Assembly (NCBI GenBank): GCA_001275005.1
Contig: JWZX01001618.1
Location: forward strand, 1 to 23,023
Direction: 5' to 3'
DNA: 23,023 nucleotides
Origin: Chrysochromulina tobinii
Lineage: Eukaryota > Haptophyta > Prymnesiales > Chrysochromulinaceae
In this document: one piece after another, positions 9,601 to 17,599 of the stretch
Numbering within the stretch: the stretch's first letter is position 1
Layout: each line of letters starts with the position of its first letter
The notes under the pieces: generated by a model
Databases searched by the model: none
Told to the model about the DNA's origin: nothing
What the model saw: only the letters and a program-made list of their open reading frames with translations
Made by a program: the position numbers and the translations under genes

Positions 9601-10735
9601 TACCACGAACAATCGCCTGCACACGGATCGCCGCGGCCTCCTCCGAGACAGTCCTGCCATCCGCGGCTGCCTGCTCTGCAGCAGCCCTCTGCTGCGCCGC
9701 AGGGGTGGTCGCAGCGGCGCCCTCAGCTGCAGCCGCAGCTCGCTCGGCCGCGGCCTTTTCCAGAGTCGCAGCCGCAGCCGCCTGCTCTCCTGTAGCCCTC
9801 TGCCGTGGTGCTGCCGCGGCGGCGAGTGCATGCGAGTCGGCCGTTTGAAGTAACGCGGATGGTGTTCTCCGTCGCGAAGAGTGCTGCTGCGCTGCCATGA
9901 TACGTTGCATTCGCGCCTTTGCTGGGATGGCAGCGACGGCGCGGCCGATGGTGCGACCAGCGCGGGCGTATGCGAAGCTCTCGACGGCGGCATCATGTAA
10001 GCGCTGTGCCACCGCCGCCTGCGCGCCGCCGGCGAGTGTGGCGTGCGTCGAGGACGACACGTTCATGAGTGTACCACTCGCGTAGCGCTGGATGGTCGCG
10101 TCTGATGAGCGGGAGAGCTCCTCGAGCCGGCGCTCGGCACCGTGCTGCAGCAGCCAGCTCGACCATGCTCGGTCGTGGCACAGGTTCTGCAGCGCGCCGC
10201 ATGCAAGGCCAAGCGTCACTTCGTCCGAGGCTTCGAGGCAATGAAGCAGCGCCTTATGCGCAGCGAGTTGCATGAGTAAACCCTTGGTCAGGCTCGACTG
10301 TGTGTCGAGTGCGTCGCTTGCCAGGTTGCCAATGACCAAGAGTGCCTGCTGCCGCAGCACCTCGTCGTCCGCATTTTTGGCGCTCACGAGGAGCTCGCAC
10401 AGCACGCGCAGGCCGCGGCCCTCGTTTGAGCGCATCACGTTGCCGAGTGCGACAGCGTCCTTGCCATAGCAGCTCTCGCAAGTGTCGAGCAAAAGAGCAA
10501 GCGCGTCGCGCCGCGCCTCGAGGCCATCCGTGGCAGCGAGCTTCTCGATGGCCTCGCTAACGGCCTGCAAGGCCATGTGGAGATCGCGTTGCCGCGGCTG
10601 CGATAAGGGTAGCCACGGGCGCTCAACAATTCTCGTCTCACGGTCACTTTTCCTGAACGCAGAACTCGCCCAAGTTTTCTCCGTAACCGACGCGGCTCGC
10701 GTCGACGGCCTGCGCGTGTACCGGATATAAGACAT
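6647..10735 (-). CDS. Armadillo-repeat, Ala/Glu-rich, IQ-motif protein
   Basis: A 1362-residue frame from ATG 10735; a second ATG at 10576 begins MALQAVSEAIEKL exactly where the folded domain starts, and a TATAT stretch lies just after the first ATG, so 10576 (1309 residues) may be the real start. Residues up to about 280 look like armadillo repeats, with NVMRSNEGRGLRVLCELL, QQALLVIGNLA and ACGALQNLC helices. The middle is very Ala-rich with charged heptad-like stretches, probably long helices. It contains five IQ motifs (VQAIVRGNADR, MQARARGNAGR, VQARARGNADR twice, VQAIQRGCSVR), the class that binds calmodulin or light chains. The C-terminal part has a Pro-rich segment, a His/Gln cluster and a repeated YxLCxDExDKLNA unit. 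Location is likely cytoskeletal, by inference. The real frame is open over 4 kb; GC-rich alternative frames are shadows. Confidence 0.82.
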   Translation of the reverse strand: MSYIRYTRRPSTRAASVTEKTWASSAFRKSDRETRIVERPWLPLSQPRQRDLHMALQAVSEAIEKLAATDGLEARRDALALLLDTCESCYGKDAVALGNVMRSNEGRGLRVLCELLVSAKNADDEVLRQQALLVIGNLASDALDTQSSLTKGLLMQLAAHKALLHCLEASDEVTLGLACGALQNLCHDRAWSSWLLQHGAERRLEELSRSSDATIQRYASGTLMNVSSSTHATLAGGAQAAVAQRLHDAAVESFAYARAGRTIGRAVAAIPAKARMQRIMAAQQHSSRRRTPSALLQTADSHALAAAAAPRQRATGEQAAAAATLEKAAAERAAAAAEGAAATTPAAQQRAAAEQAAADGRTVSEEAAAIRVQAIVRGNADRQTAAAEAAAEVAAQAAAAAVAEARLLAREERRRASAAAAAAAAAAATRAAIRMQARARGNAGRDRAAAAQRRREAEVAAAAARQRAAEEQAAAEKAATEKAAAAARAQAAAATRVQARARGNADRGVATKRRQEAEAAAAAARQRAAEEQAAAEKAATEKAAAAARAQAAAATRVQARARGNADRGVATKRRQAAEAAAAAARQRAAEEAGAAAVAAAAAAAAATKVQAIQRGCSVRAALPQRIAMLVPLVKKAILVARAEAEAEALAAAKEAEADALAAAKEVEAEAAAIALVTSLLAEEAAANQTASTDESGEIAQVTAEGAAKVHLEAWATAQEVDAALELENSERLAATAVVTAIVTAAVTAVSEAAVAAAEAAMRVADVAADAAEAEAAAAAAAAAEAEAEAEEAAKVASVAAADAEAAEAAAAKAGKEAKAVAEAAASRAREAAEAAAEAATRRATGAAEAAAAAARAAAEAVAAREAERAATEEVARREAEEAADADAAALELATSLLAEEVAAKEAAAESVSPPSVSQGKPAKYNSRVQPPAWLIEAWAEQEAAEAAAAAQAAAAERAAQQRATAAANAAAAAKAAYYNSGGAMVDAAVGAPAPGATNRAAALARRREAAPPPMARATADVAPLYARRQAPPQSTSAPPSVFHDGASIYFNQNQRLLQYEPVRSKASGQAGRVARAVAGVPILAVFDQSVVAAPAPPPPVPFLPPIPTRGAVAGADGLLDGWSEAKGSPRQPEAPLSVEGLRGDAKGGNRVARARRYEALAAVGDDVASRIERKATRAIRRAADADAVGDAESVSQLEVLPHHHYYHHQQQRQRQPDHTLLPDIRLIPTIRVPIHPYHSCYRSGMKQIVGMRYHLCQDECDKLNASAEALGKQTRSSYDLCEDEYDKLNAAEKRNYEMIPPTICVDAGPIDNDELVGLASHKHRRARKSEVVRAAERAAANRLLYPGLAGGGAMGAPPHPSV
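8963..9380 (-). repeat. 180-bp tandem repeat (two full copies plus a partial) in the ARM/IQ gene
   Basis: Positions 8963-9142 and 9143-9322 are almost identical, with about three differences (for example near 9009, 9014 and 9140), and a third copy fades out after about 9370. Each unit encodes 60 residues with an Ala/Glu/Lys-rich helix and one IQ motif. Units further on (to about 9640) are older, diverged copies. The near-identity points to a recent duplication. Confidence 0.93.
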
Positions 10736-11314
10736 CGGGGGGAGCCGGGACACACACAGGACTCACGGTTCACACACACGGTCACGGACTATCAAGACCG
10801 GCAGCGGCTGCCGGTCCTACTCGAGTACTCGTTATTCACGTGTACGCGACCGGCCGGCGCGAAACCGCAAGCGACGTAACCAGTAATATAATTTAAGAGA
10901 GTGGAGATCACAAGAGGACTGTTCCGTATGCGCGCGCGCTGAAACAAACACTTATGATCAACTGACCGATCGACCGGACGGGAACTTGTGTATTGTGACT
11001 CGATCGATCGCGGGATGGCGTGCCACACATCATCCATTACATGTACGACGGTCGGCGCGCGCGCTCCATCCATTCTAAAACGTCACCCTCCTCACCCTCC
11101 GTTCACTGTCCGCGTGCGCGGCGCTGTAGCCTGTTCGGTCTGTCGCTCGCTCGTTCGACCCACCCATCCAAATATGGCTCCTTACCATGTGCTCCGTCCG
11201 TCACAAGCATCTATACCGCGTCCGTCGTCGGCATCCTGCGTGCATCGTCACATCAGAGCGCGTCAAGAGCGCGCGCTTCCTCATCCTCATCCCGCTCTCT
11301 CGATACCGAGAAGC
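10736..11314. promoter_or_regulatory. Intergenic: upstream region of the ARM/IQ gene and 3' flank of the next gene
   Basis: About 580 nt with no supported gene. Near the ARM/IQ start it has CACACA runs and a perfect inverted repeat GACCGGCAGC-G-GCTGCCGGTC at 10796-10816, then the palindrome TACTCGAGTA. An A/T-rich patch, GTAATATAATTTAAG, lies near 10881-10896 and could act as a TATA-like element on the minus strand. The remainder up to 11314 is the presumed 3' flank of the minus-strand gene starting at 12100. Regulatory function is inferred. Confidence 0.4.
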
Positions 11315-12100
11315 TCAGAGGATGAGCACGGGATCGAAGCGGCTGCCGCTGCCCTTCCACTGAAGATTGACGAGGTTCTGCTCGGAGTAGAAGCCGGAGC
11401 CGTGGTGGCGCGACACGCGGTAGGGCATCGAGCGCACCGCCTCCTTCTTGACCTTGACGCGCACCGCCTTGCGCTTCTGCGCCTTGGCCGGAACCTGCTC
11501 GAGCGCTGGCGCGGAGGGCTTGTCGACCTCGAGCTGGTCGATGACCTCGGCGTCGACCATCTCGGCGTCGTTCAGTGGAGGGACGCTGAGAGGGACGTTC
11601 AGCTTGAGCACTACCCGCGGGACGTGTCCCGTCGAGGCGTCGGGTTCGATAGTGACGGGGCCAGAGATCTTCGCCTCCTGCGGAGCAGAGGCAGGCACCG
11701 TTGGCTCGAACTTGTCGACAACGGCGTCGTGCTCCTCATCGGCGGTCGGCTCGTCGCCTTCTTCGATGGTCTTGAGGTCGTGCGCAGGTGAGTGCTTGCC
11801 CAGGGGCTTGGAGCGCGCCAGAAGGCGATCTGCGGGGATCAACGGCGAGATGACCGTGGCAAGGGGCCAAACGTCAGCAGCAGCGCGGTCACAGCGGCGT
11901 TCGTGTTCTTGATCGTCTGGTGACAGGTGCGGACCGAAGTCTGGTGATCGGACCACAGGCGAGTCGACCGGCGGCGCGCGCTCGCGCTGGACGAAGCCCG
12001 TGTCGCCCGAAGTGGCAGCAAGGGACGCGAACGAGAGCGGGGCCTTGGCAACAAATGCGAACGCCGGCGCTTCCTGGAGGGTTGTCCGCGGCATGTTCAT
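11315..12100 (-). CDS. Hypothetical protein, 261 residues
   Basis: I do not recognise it. The frame starts at ATG 12100 (MNMPRTTLQEAP), with a second ATG two codons later; the frame continues 5' but only to a GTG. The middle is acidic and probably disordered (KTIEEGDEPTADEEHDAV), then comes a Val/Leu/Pro-rich stretch (RVVLKLNVPLSVPPL), a Lys-rich basic patch (KAQKRKAVRVKVKKEAV) that could be a nuclear localisation signal, and a conserved-looking end, SGFYSEQNLVNLQWKGSG. The mix of acidic region, basic patch and compact aromatic C-terminus suggests a nuclear adaptor, but this is only a guess. It is divergent from the plus-strand gene at 12376. Base composition and absence of stops over 786 nt support a real gene. 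Confidence 0.6.
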   Translation of the reverse strand: MNMPRTTLQEAPAFAFVAKAPLSFASLAATSGDTGFVQRERAPPVDSPVVRSPDFGPHLSPDDQEHERRCDRAAADVWPLATVISPLIPADRLLARSKPLGKHSPAHDLKTIEEGDEPTADEEHDAVVDKFEPTVPASAPQEAKISGPVTIEPDASTGHVPRVVLKLNVPLSVPPLNDAEMVDAEVIDQLEVDKPSAPALEQVPAKAQKRKAVRVKVKKEAVRSMPYRVSRHHGSGFYSEQNLVNLQWKGSGSRFDPVLIL

Positions 12101-12375
12101 CCAGAAGAGTGCGGAGAGTGGAGAGCTCGAGTGGGGCTGCTTCGCTAAGAAAATGTACACTTGGAGATCTTTGCATGCATGCGACTTCCCATCAGCCTTG
12201 GGGTCGGATGAGGTGACGGGTGCTGGTTTGGAAACGGTGGGTGTATGAGGTTCCTGAAAAGCGTCGTAGTGGTCATCTAGTGGTCATCACAATTTTTTAC
12301 CGCGTGTTCCGCAGAACTCAACCCGCCTTGTCTCGTCTGCTCCTCGCGAACGTGGCGGCCACAAGAAGGAGAGAC
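12101..12375. promoter_or_regulatory. Divergent promoter region with 11-bp direct repeat
   Basis: 275 nt lie between two head-to-head starts. AGTGGTCATCT and AGTGGTCATCA are adjacent at 12268-12278 and 12279-12289, a tandem spaced by about one helical turn, followed by an AATTTTTTAC run. TTGCATGCATGC lies at about 12172-12183. No experimentally defined motif is recognised; a role as paired protein-binding sites is inferred. Confidence 0.4.
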
Positions 12376-14016
12376 ATGCCGATCACAAGAAGGCAGTCGG
12401 TCGCGAAGCTGTCGCCAATACACCCAGCAGTGACCGAGCTCTTAGAAAAGATTGAGCGCGAGCCGTCCCTCCTCCTCACCACTGAGTACGAATTCCTCTC
12501 AACGTTCATCTTGAGGATGGAGCAGGAGCACCGCCGCCTTCTGCAGGCGAAGAACGCCAAGGAGGACTCCAGCGAGTCGGTCGGCCGCCCACTTCAGCCC
12601 GCCAAGGGCTCGCGCATCCCGACTTCGCGCAAGTCGCTCGCGCCAACGATGTTGACAGCGCCACCACCAGTTGAGGAGCCGAGCGCGGATGCCGCCCTTG
12701 CTCCCGCTGCTTCCCCTCCTCCTATGGCTGCTGCACCCTTGCCTGCTCCCCCGCCGCCGGCACCTCTCGCGCCGTCGCCGCCAGCAGCAGCCGCAACGCC
12801 GGCGTCCATGCTTCCTGGCACCGCCAAAGAGGCTTGTTCCGGCGGTGAGGGTGCCATCGGTGGCTCGACGCCGCTGCTGTCCGCCCCGCGCTCGCGTGTG
12901 TGTCACAATACCGGTTCGGCCGCGCGACAGCCAGACGGCCTAAGCAGTGTGCGCGCGACGAACAGCGTGCCGCGCCTCGCACGGCACGACTCGGCGGACG
13001 ACTCTCCCCTCGGCTCGCCGCCCCGCTCGCTTCCTCGCGCTGCAGTCAGGCGACTTACTGGGGCGAGCGTCTTCTCCGACAGCAGCTGCGCGAGCTCAGG
13101 GGCGGCGCCCTCGCCGCCGAGGTCGGTGGGGAGCGCCCTTCTCCGACGCTCGTCGGTCGGCAGTGCGTTCCTCGACCATCTCGCCTCGGCCGGCGGCCGT
13201 CGTGACTCGGGAGCTCCCTCGACGGGCGCCTCGTCCGCCTACCGCAGCTGCGACGACGCGGGCACTCCGGATGAGCTTCCCTCGCCGCCCAAGTCCCTCT
13301 CACACGCGGCGCATCGCAATCGGCTCTCGCACGGGGGCTCGCGCCTCTCCTTGCCGCCCGACGAGGACACCTTGACCACCGACAGCACGCCCGCCGCCGA
13401 AGCGCCCGCAACCTCAACGCCAGGGCGCCATGGACTGCGCCTCACGCCAGCGCGGCAGCAGCGCGGGGGCTCAGCGGCGGGGGCAGCGGGTGGCGACGAG
13501 ACGCCGCGGAGCGCGCGCAAGAGCGCGCGCAAGGGCGATGATGTCGACGTCACAGGCGCGCGCGGCGCCACGTTGCAAGAACAGCCCGTCAACACCACCG
13601 CAGCTGCTCTCGCCGCTGCCGCACCAGCCATCGCCGCCCCACCATCGGCGGCGGCCGAGGCTCCGTCGGCGGCACCGGTGGCAATGCCGAAGACGCCGCG
13701 CTCAGCGCTCAAGGGCGCGCGCACGGCAGCCGCGATCGTGCCAGCCAACGCGCCCGCCCCCTCAATGTTGCCCTTGTTCAAGCTCGACAAGTTTCCCGCG
13801 ACGTTCCAACAGGGCACGGCTGCAGAGCAGCTGCGCCTTCTGCACGCCACGCTGCTGCACGCGGCGGCGCCGCTCTCGGTGCGCGAGCTGCGCGAGGCGA
13901 TCCCCACCAAGCTCGAGACCGAGCGCATCAACCTGCTCCTCGAGGTGATGGTCTCGCGCCACGTGGTCGGCGTGCAGGGGCACGGCGAGCGCCGACGCTT
14001 CGAGCTGAGCGAGTGA
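12376..14016 (+). CDS. Ser/Pro-rich disordered protein with possible C-terminal winged helix
   Basis: 546 residues from the first ATG of the frame (MPITRRQSVAKLSP). The first 60 residues look helical (HPAVTELLEKIEREPSLL, then EYEFLSTFILRMEQEHRRLL) and could form a short dimerisation or docking unit. The middle is disordered, with many SP/TP and RxxS sites (SPPRS, SPPKS, TPRSARKSARKG), typical of a protein phosphorylated by proline-directed kinases. The last 80 residues (LFKLDKFPATF, EQLRLLHATLL, LSVRELREAIPT, INLLLEVMVSRHVVGV, GERRRFEL) have the helix-helix-helix-wing pattern of a winged-helix domain. The pattern recalls DNA- or microtubule-binding winged helices such as that of SKA1, but I cannot claim homology. 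The stop lies in the first copy of a 44-bp repeat. Confidence 0.7.
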   Translation: MPITRRQSVAKLSPIHPAVTELLEKIEREPSLLLTTEYEFLSTFILRMEQEHRRLLQAKNAKEDSSESVGRPLQPAKGSRIPTSRKSLAPTMLTAPPPVEEPSADAALAPAASPPPMAAAPLPAPPPPAPLAPSPPAAAATPASMLPGTAKEACSGGEGAIGGSTPLLSAPRSRVCHNTGSAARQPDGLSSVRATNSVPRLARHDSADDSPLGSPPRSLPRAAVRRLTGASVFSDSSCASSGAAPSPPRSVGSALLRRSSVGSAFLDHLASAGGRRDSGAPSTGASSAYRSCDDAGTPDELPSPPKSLSHAAHRNRLSHGGSRLSLPPDEDTLTTDSTPAAEAPATSTPGRHGLRLTPARQQRGGSAAGAAGGDETPRSARKSARKGDDVDVTGARGATLQEQPVNTTAAALAAAAPAIAAPPSAAAEAPSAAPVAMPKTPRSALKGARTAAAIVPANAPAPSMLPLFKLDKFPATFQQGTAAEQLRLLHATLLHAAAPLSVRELREAIPTKLETERINLLLEVMVSRHVVGVQGHGERRRFELSE

Positions 14017-14117
14017 GCGAGGGTGGCCGCGAGCGCCGACGCTTCGAGCTGAGCGAGTGAGCGAGGGTGGCCGCGAGCGCCGACGCTTCGAGCTGAGCGA
14101 GTGAGCGAGGGTGGCCG
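13986..14117 (+). repeat. 44-bp tandem repeat x3 spanning the stop codon
   Basis: CGAGCGCCGACGCTTCGAG starts at 13986, 14030 and 14074, giving three nearly perfect 44-bp copies. The first copy holds the last codons and the TGA of the upstream gene; copies two and three lie in the presumed 3' UTR. Unlike the coding repeats in this window, 44 is not a multiple of three. Confidence 0.95.
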
Positions 14118-14563
14118 TGCTTCGTGGGCGCTGCGTGCAGCCGAGTGGCAAGGCGGAAGCGTCTTGGGGCGGTGCCCGCCTGACGAGTCCATGCGTGGAG
14201 AGCGAGAGGAACGTCACGGTCCTGGTGTCGGCCCCTGCCATACAGTTGTTCTCCATTCCGATTTGCGTCTTGCATCTATGTCTGTGACTGCGTGAGCGGG
14301 CCGGGCCGACTGTCGTGTGCATGATTCGAGTACGGCGCTCGATAGTGTGACTGTGCATGTACCGGTACCTTACCGGTACCTTAGCGTTGGAGAGTCGCGT
14401 CGTCGGAACTCTACATACATCTACGTTCTTGTTTCATCGTGCATGCATTAGCATCACCCGAACTTGACGCTTCGTTCGCACGCCACGAGCCCCGCTAGAC
14501 TCTGCCAACGCACGGCACGGCCAAAGGCCGGTCGTCCCCGCCCACGCTGCGCCGGCATCCCTG
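14118..14563. other. Intergenic, 3' flank of the disordered protein gene and 5' flank of the helicase gene
   Basis: No supported gene. The region holds an 11-bp tandem TACCGGTACCT at 14360-14370 and 14371-14381, each containing a palindromic ACCGGT core. No TATA box or terminator is convincing. The helicase promoter probably lies in the last 200 nt. Confidence 0.4.
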
Positions 14564-17500
14564 ATGAGCATGCCCGAGCACAGCCGGATGCCCATCAGCG
14601 TGCTTCCGGAGCAGTGGCGGCAGCTCTTTCCCTACACGCCGCCATACTTCAACCGCATGCAGTCCGAGTGCTTCGAAGCAGCCTTCCAGAGCGACCACAG
14701 CATCGTCATCTCCTCGCCGACGGGCAGTGGCAAGACAGCTGTGCTCGAGATGGCGATGGCGCGGTTGTTCACGACGGGCGCACAAGCGAGCCCCACTCGT
14801 AGCCTCGCCGTGTACATGGCACCGCTCAAGTCACTCTGCCACGAGCGGCTGCTCGACTGGCAGCGGAAGCTACAGCCGCTCAACTTGAAGGTCGTCGAGC
14901 TCACCGGCGACTCGAGCGACGAGACCGACGAGCGCGCGGTCGCGGCCGCCGACTGCATCGTCACGACACCCGAGAAGTGGGACGCCTTCTCGCGCTTCCG
15001 CCGCGACGCGCAGGGCGTCGTCGGCCGCGTGGGGCTGCTGCTCGTCGATGAGGTACACCAGATCACCGACCCATCGCGCGGCCCGACGCTTGAGTCTGTC
15101 ATCGCTCGCATGATGACGATCAGCCAGGGAGCCGAGGTGCGCGGTATGCCCATCGCGCGGCTGCGCGTGCTGGCCGCTTCGGCCACCATCGCCAACGCGG
15201 AGGACCTGCAGGCGTGGCTTGGGCCCTCGTGCGTCGTGCGCCAGTTTGACGAAAGCTACCGGCCGGTGCCGCTCAGTTGGCGCGTGCTCACGTACCCGAT
15301 GCATGCGCTGTACACCTTCGACAAGGCGCTGATTGCTAACCTGCCAGCCGTGGTGCGAGAGCACGCGGCGGGGCGGCCGACGCTCGTCTTCTGCCAGTCG
15401 CGCAACGCATGCAAGCAGGCGGCCACCGGGCTCTCCACAGGGCCGCCGCTCGTGCACAGCCAGCCGCATCACGCGCACCTCGCGCAGGCGGCGGCGCGCG
15501 TGCGTGACCAAGGCCTGGCGGCGCTCGTGCGGGTGGGCTGCGCGTACCACGACTCCTCGCTCGAGATCGACGACCGGCGCTTGCTTGAGGCACTCTTTGC
15601 TGAGGGAGCCCTGCCCGTGCTCGCATGCACCTCGGGGCTCGCTCAGGGCGTCAACCTGCCCGCGCGCCTCGTGGTGGTGATGAACACGGCCAAGTACTCA
15701 AAGGCGCTGGGCGGCTACGAGGAGCTCACTCGCATCGAGGTGCTGCAGATGGCGGGGCGTGCCGGCCGGCCGCAATTCGACCAGCAGGGCGTGTGCGTAG
15801 TGATGACGCGCAACGAGCCCGAGGTTCGCCAGCGGTACGAGAGGATGCTCGGTGGCACCGAGGTGATCGAGAGCCAGCTGCATGAGAACCAGCTCGTGCA
15901 CCTGAACGCCGAGATCGCGCAGACGTGCACGTACATGAGCGACGTCACCGTCTGCCTGCGCTGGCTCAAGTCGACCTACTTCTTCACGCGCATCCGCCGC
16001 AACCCGACGCATTACGGCTACCGGATGCCGACGGGCCCGGGGCCGCTCGACGAGCGTGCGCTCGATGCGCACCTGACGCGCCTGCTCATGGGCAACCTGC
16101 GAGCGCTCGGAGATGCTGGCATGATTCTGATGAGCGAGGATGGCCTCGGCGTGCAGCCGCAGCCGCTGGGCACGCTCATGGCCCGCTACTGCGTCGCCTT
16201 CGAGACGGTCAAGTCGTTCGTAGCACTTGAGAACGGAGCAGGGCTTGAGGCGGTGCTTCGGCTGCTCGCGCACTCGGACGAGCTGGACAGCCTGTACCTA
16301 CGCCACAACGAGAAGAAGAAGCTCTTTGAGCTCAACAGCAACAAGGAGCTCATCCGCTTTCCGTTCATGGACGGCGCCAAGCGCTCCAAGATCAAGTCGA
16401 CCGCGATGAAGGCGTCTCTGCTCCTGCAGTTGCGCGTGGGTGGCCACCCGCTGCCCTCCGAGTTCCATTCGGCCGAATTCACTCTCGAGCAGAGCGGTGC
16501 ACGCATCACGAACGCGCTCGTCGAGTACCTGGTGCAGCAAGAGCGCGCCGCCAGCGCGCTGCACGCCGCGCTCGTGCTCCGGCGTTCGCTCCAGCAGAAG
16601 AGCATCGGTTGGTACGACGATCCCCAAGCCGGGCTGCGCCAGCTCGATGGTGTGGGCCCGGTGATGGTGCAGAAGCTCAAAGACGCGGGTGCAGGCTCGC
16701 TCGAGGCACTTGCGGCGATGGCACCTTCTCTCATTGAGCGCGCCTGCAACAAGGCCATGCCATTTGGCGCCGTGTGCCTGCGTGCCGTCCGTGCACTCCT
16801 CGCCGCCGCGCCGCGGCTCACGGCCGAGGTGGGCGCAGTGGCGCAGCTCGGTGAGCCAGTCCCTCTGACGCTCCGCCTCATGCGGCGCACGGACATTACG
16901 GCCCCACCTTCGGGCACAGGCCAGCTCGGCAGCGGCAGCAGCGGCGGCAGCGGCGGTGGAGGCAGTAATGATGGCTCGTATGAGCCCGCTTGGACGCTGC
17001 TGCTGAGTGATAGCAGCCACAAGCTGCTCCTCATCCGGCGCATTGCACCGTACCAGCTCGAGCAGCAGCCCATGATCAGCTACCAGCTGACCGTCCCTCC
17101 CGCCTCCGCCAAGGCCCCCCTGAGCGCAATGTTGGTGCACACGCGTCTCTCGGGCCTGGACGCCACCCTCTCTATCCGCATGCCGTTTGCGCCCGAGCAA
17201 GCGCTGACGCCTTCGCAGGGTAGCGCGCCCGCGACGCCTTCAGCCAAGCCCAAGGGCGTCGTAAAGGGCGTCGCCAAAGCTCGCGTGCCCCCCACGCCCA
17301 AGGCCACCTCTTTCAAGCCAGCATCGAAGCCAGCATCGCTCGCGGCGATGGTGCCACGCGCATCCGCGGCGGCAGCAGCGAGCCCCCGAGCCCAACCAGC
17401 AACGACGCCCATCGGATGTTTCACGCAGGCTGCCCGAGGAAGCAACACTCCTAGGCACGACGGCGCCAGTGGCGGCGGCGTGCTCGCCTGCCGCAGCAGC

Positions 17501-17599
17501 CTGTGCGATGCTCTTCAGCGGCGGGTCGAGCCGCCGCGCCTTGACCTCGACAGATCTGCTGGCGGCGGCGGCGATTCAGAGCTCCGACGAGGACGATGA
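14564..17599 (+). CDS. HFM1: MER3/HFM1-like ATP-dependent DNA helicase (Ski2-like SF2)
   Basis: Family role: unwinds DNA 3' to 5' and stabilises joint molecules so that meiotic crossovers form. The 1011-residue frame has all SF2 motifs: Q-motif region near residue 33, Walker A SPTGSGKT 51-58, TTPEKWD 134-140, Walker B DEVH 162-165, SAT 206-208, TLVFCQSR 273-280, TSGLAQGVNLPA 356-367 and QMAGRAGRPQFD 395-406. A winged-helix and Sec63-like region follows, with YFFTRIRRNP at 472-481 and NEKKKLFEL near 583. The helix-hairpin-helix segment near 680-736 (DDPQAGLRQLDGVGP ... ACNKAMPFG) matches the HFM1 pattern better than that of ASCC3, BRR2 or POLQ. The N-terminus is short compared with human HFM1, so an upstream exon is possible. 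The last codons (from about 17420) look out of frame, because an overlapping frame takes over there. Confidence 0.88.
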   Translation: MSMPEHSRMPISVLPEQWRQLFPYTPPYFNRMQSECFEAAFQSDHSIVISSPTGSGKTAVLEMAMARLFTTGAQASPTRSLAVYMAPLKSLCHERLLDWQRKLQPLNLKVVELTGDSSDETDERAVAAADCIVTTPEKWDAFSRFRRDAQGVVGRVGLLLVDEVHQITDPSRGPTLESVIARMMTISQGAEVRGMPIARLRVLAASATIANAEDLQAWLGPSCVVRQFDESYRPVPLSWRVLTYPMHALYTFDKALIANLPAVVREHAAGRPTLVFCQSRNACKQAATGLSTGPPLVHSQPHHAHLAQAAARVRDQGLAALVRVGCAYHDSSLEIDDRRLLEALFAEGALPVLACTSGLAQGVNLPARLVVVMNTAKYSKALGGYEELTRIEVLQMAGRAGRPQFDQQGVCVVMTRNEPEVRQRYERMLGGTEVIESQLHENQLVHLNAEIAQTCTYMSDVTVCLRWLKSTYFFTRIRRNPTHYGYRMPTGPGPLDERALDAHLTRLLMGNLRALGDAGMILMSEDGLGVQPQPLGTLMARYCVAFETVKSFVALENGAGLEAVLRLLAHSDELDSLYLRHNEKKKLFELNSNKELIRFPFMDGAKRSKIKSTAMKASLLLQLRVGGHPLPSEFHSAEFTLEQSGARITNALVEYLVQQERAASALHAALVLRRSLQQKSIGWYDDPQAGLRQLDGVGPVMVQKLKDAGAGSLEALAAMAPSLIERACNKAMPFGAVCLRAVRALLAAAPRLTAEVGAVAQLGEPVPLTLRLMRRTDITAPPSGTGQLGSGSSGGSGGGGSNDGSYEPAWTLLLSDSSHKLLLIRRIAPYQLEQQPMISYQLTVPPASAKAPLSAMLVHTRLSGLDATLSIRMPFAPEQALTPSQGSAPATPSAKPKGVVKGVAKARVPPTPKATSFKPASKPASLAAMVPRASAAAAASPRAQPATTPIGCFTQAARGSNTPRHDGASGGGVLACRSSLCDALQRRVEPPRLDLDRSAGGGGDSELRRGR

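Noticed and set aside
7962-9795. Long plus-strand Ala-, Pro- or Arg-rich frames over the ARM/IQ gene
   Set aside because: They arise from GCC/GCT codon repeats read on the other strand; the minus frame has armadillo and IQ motifs.
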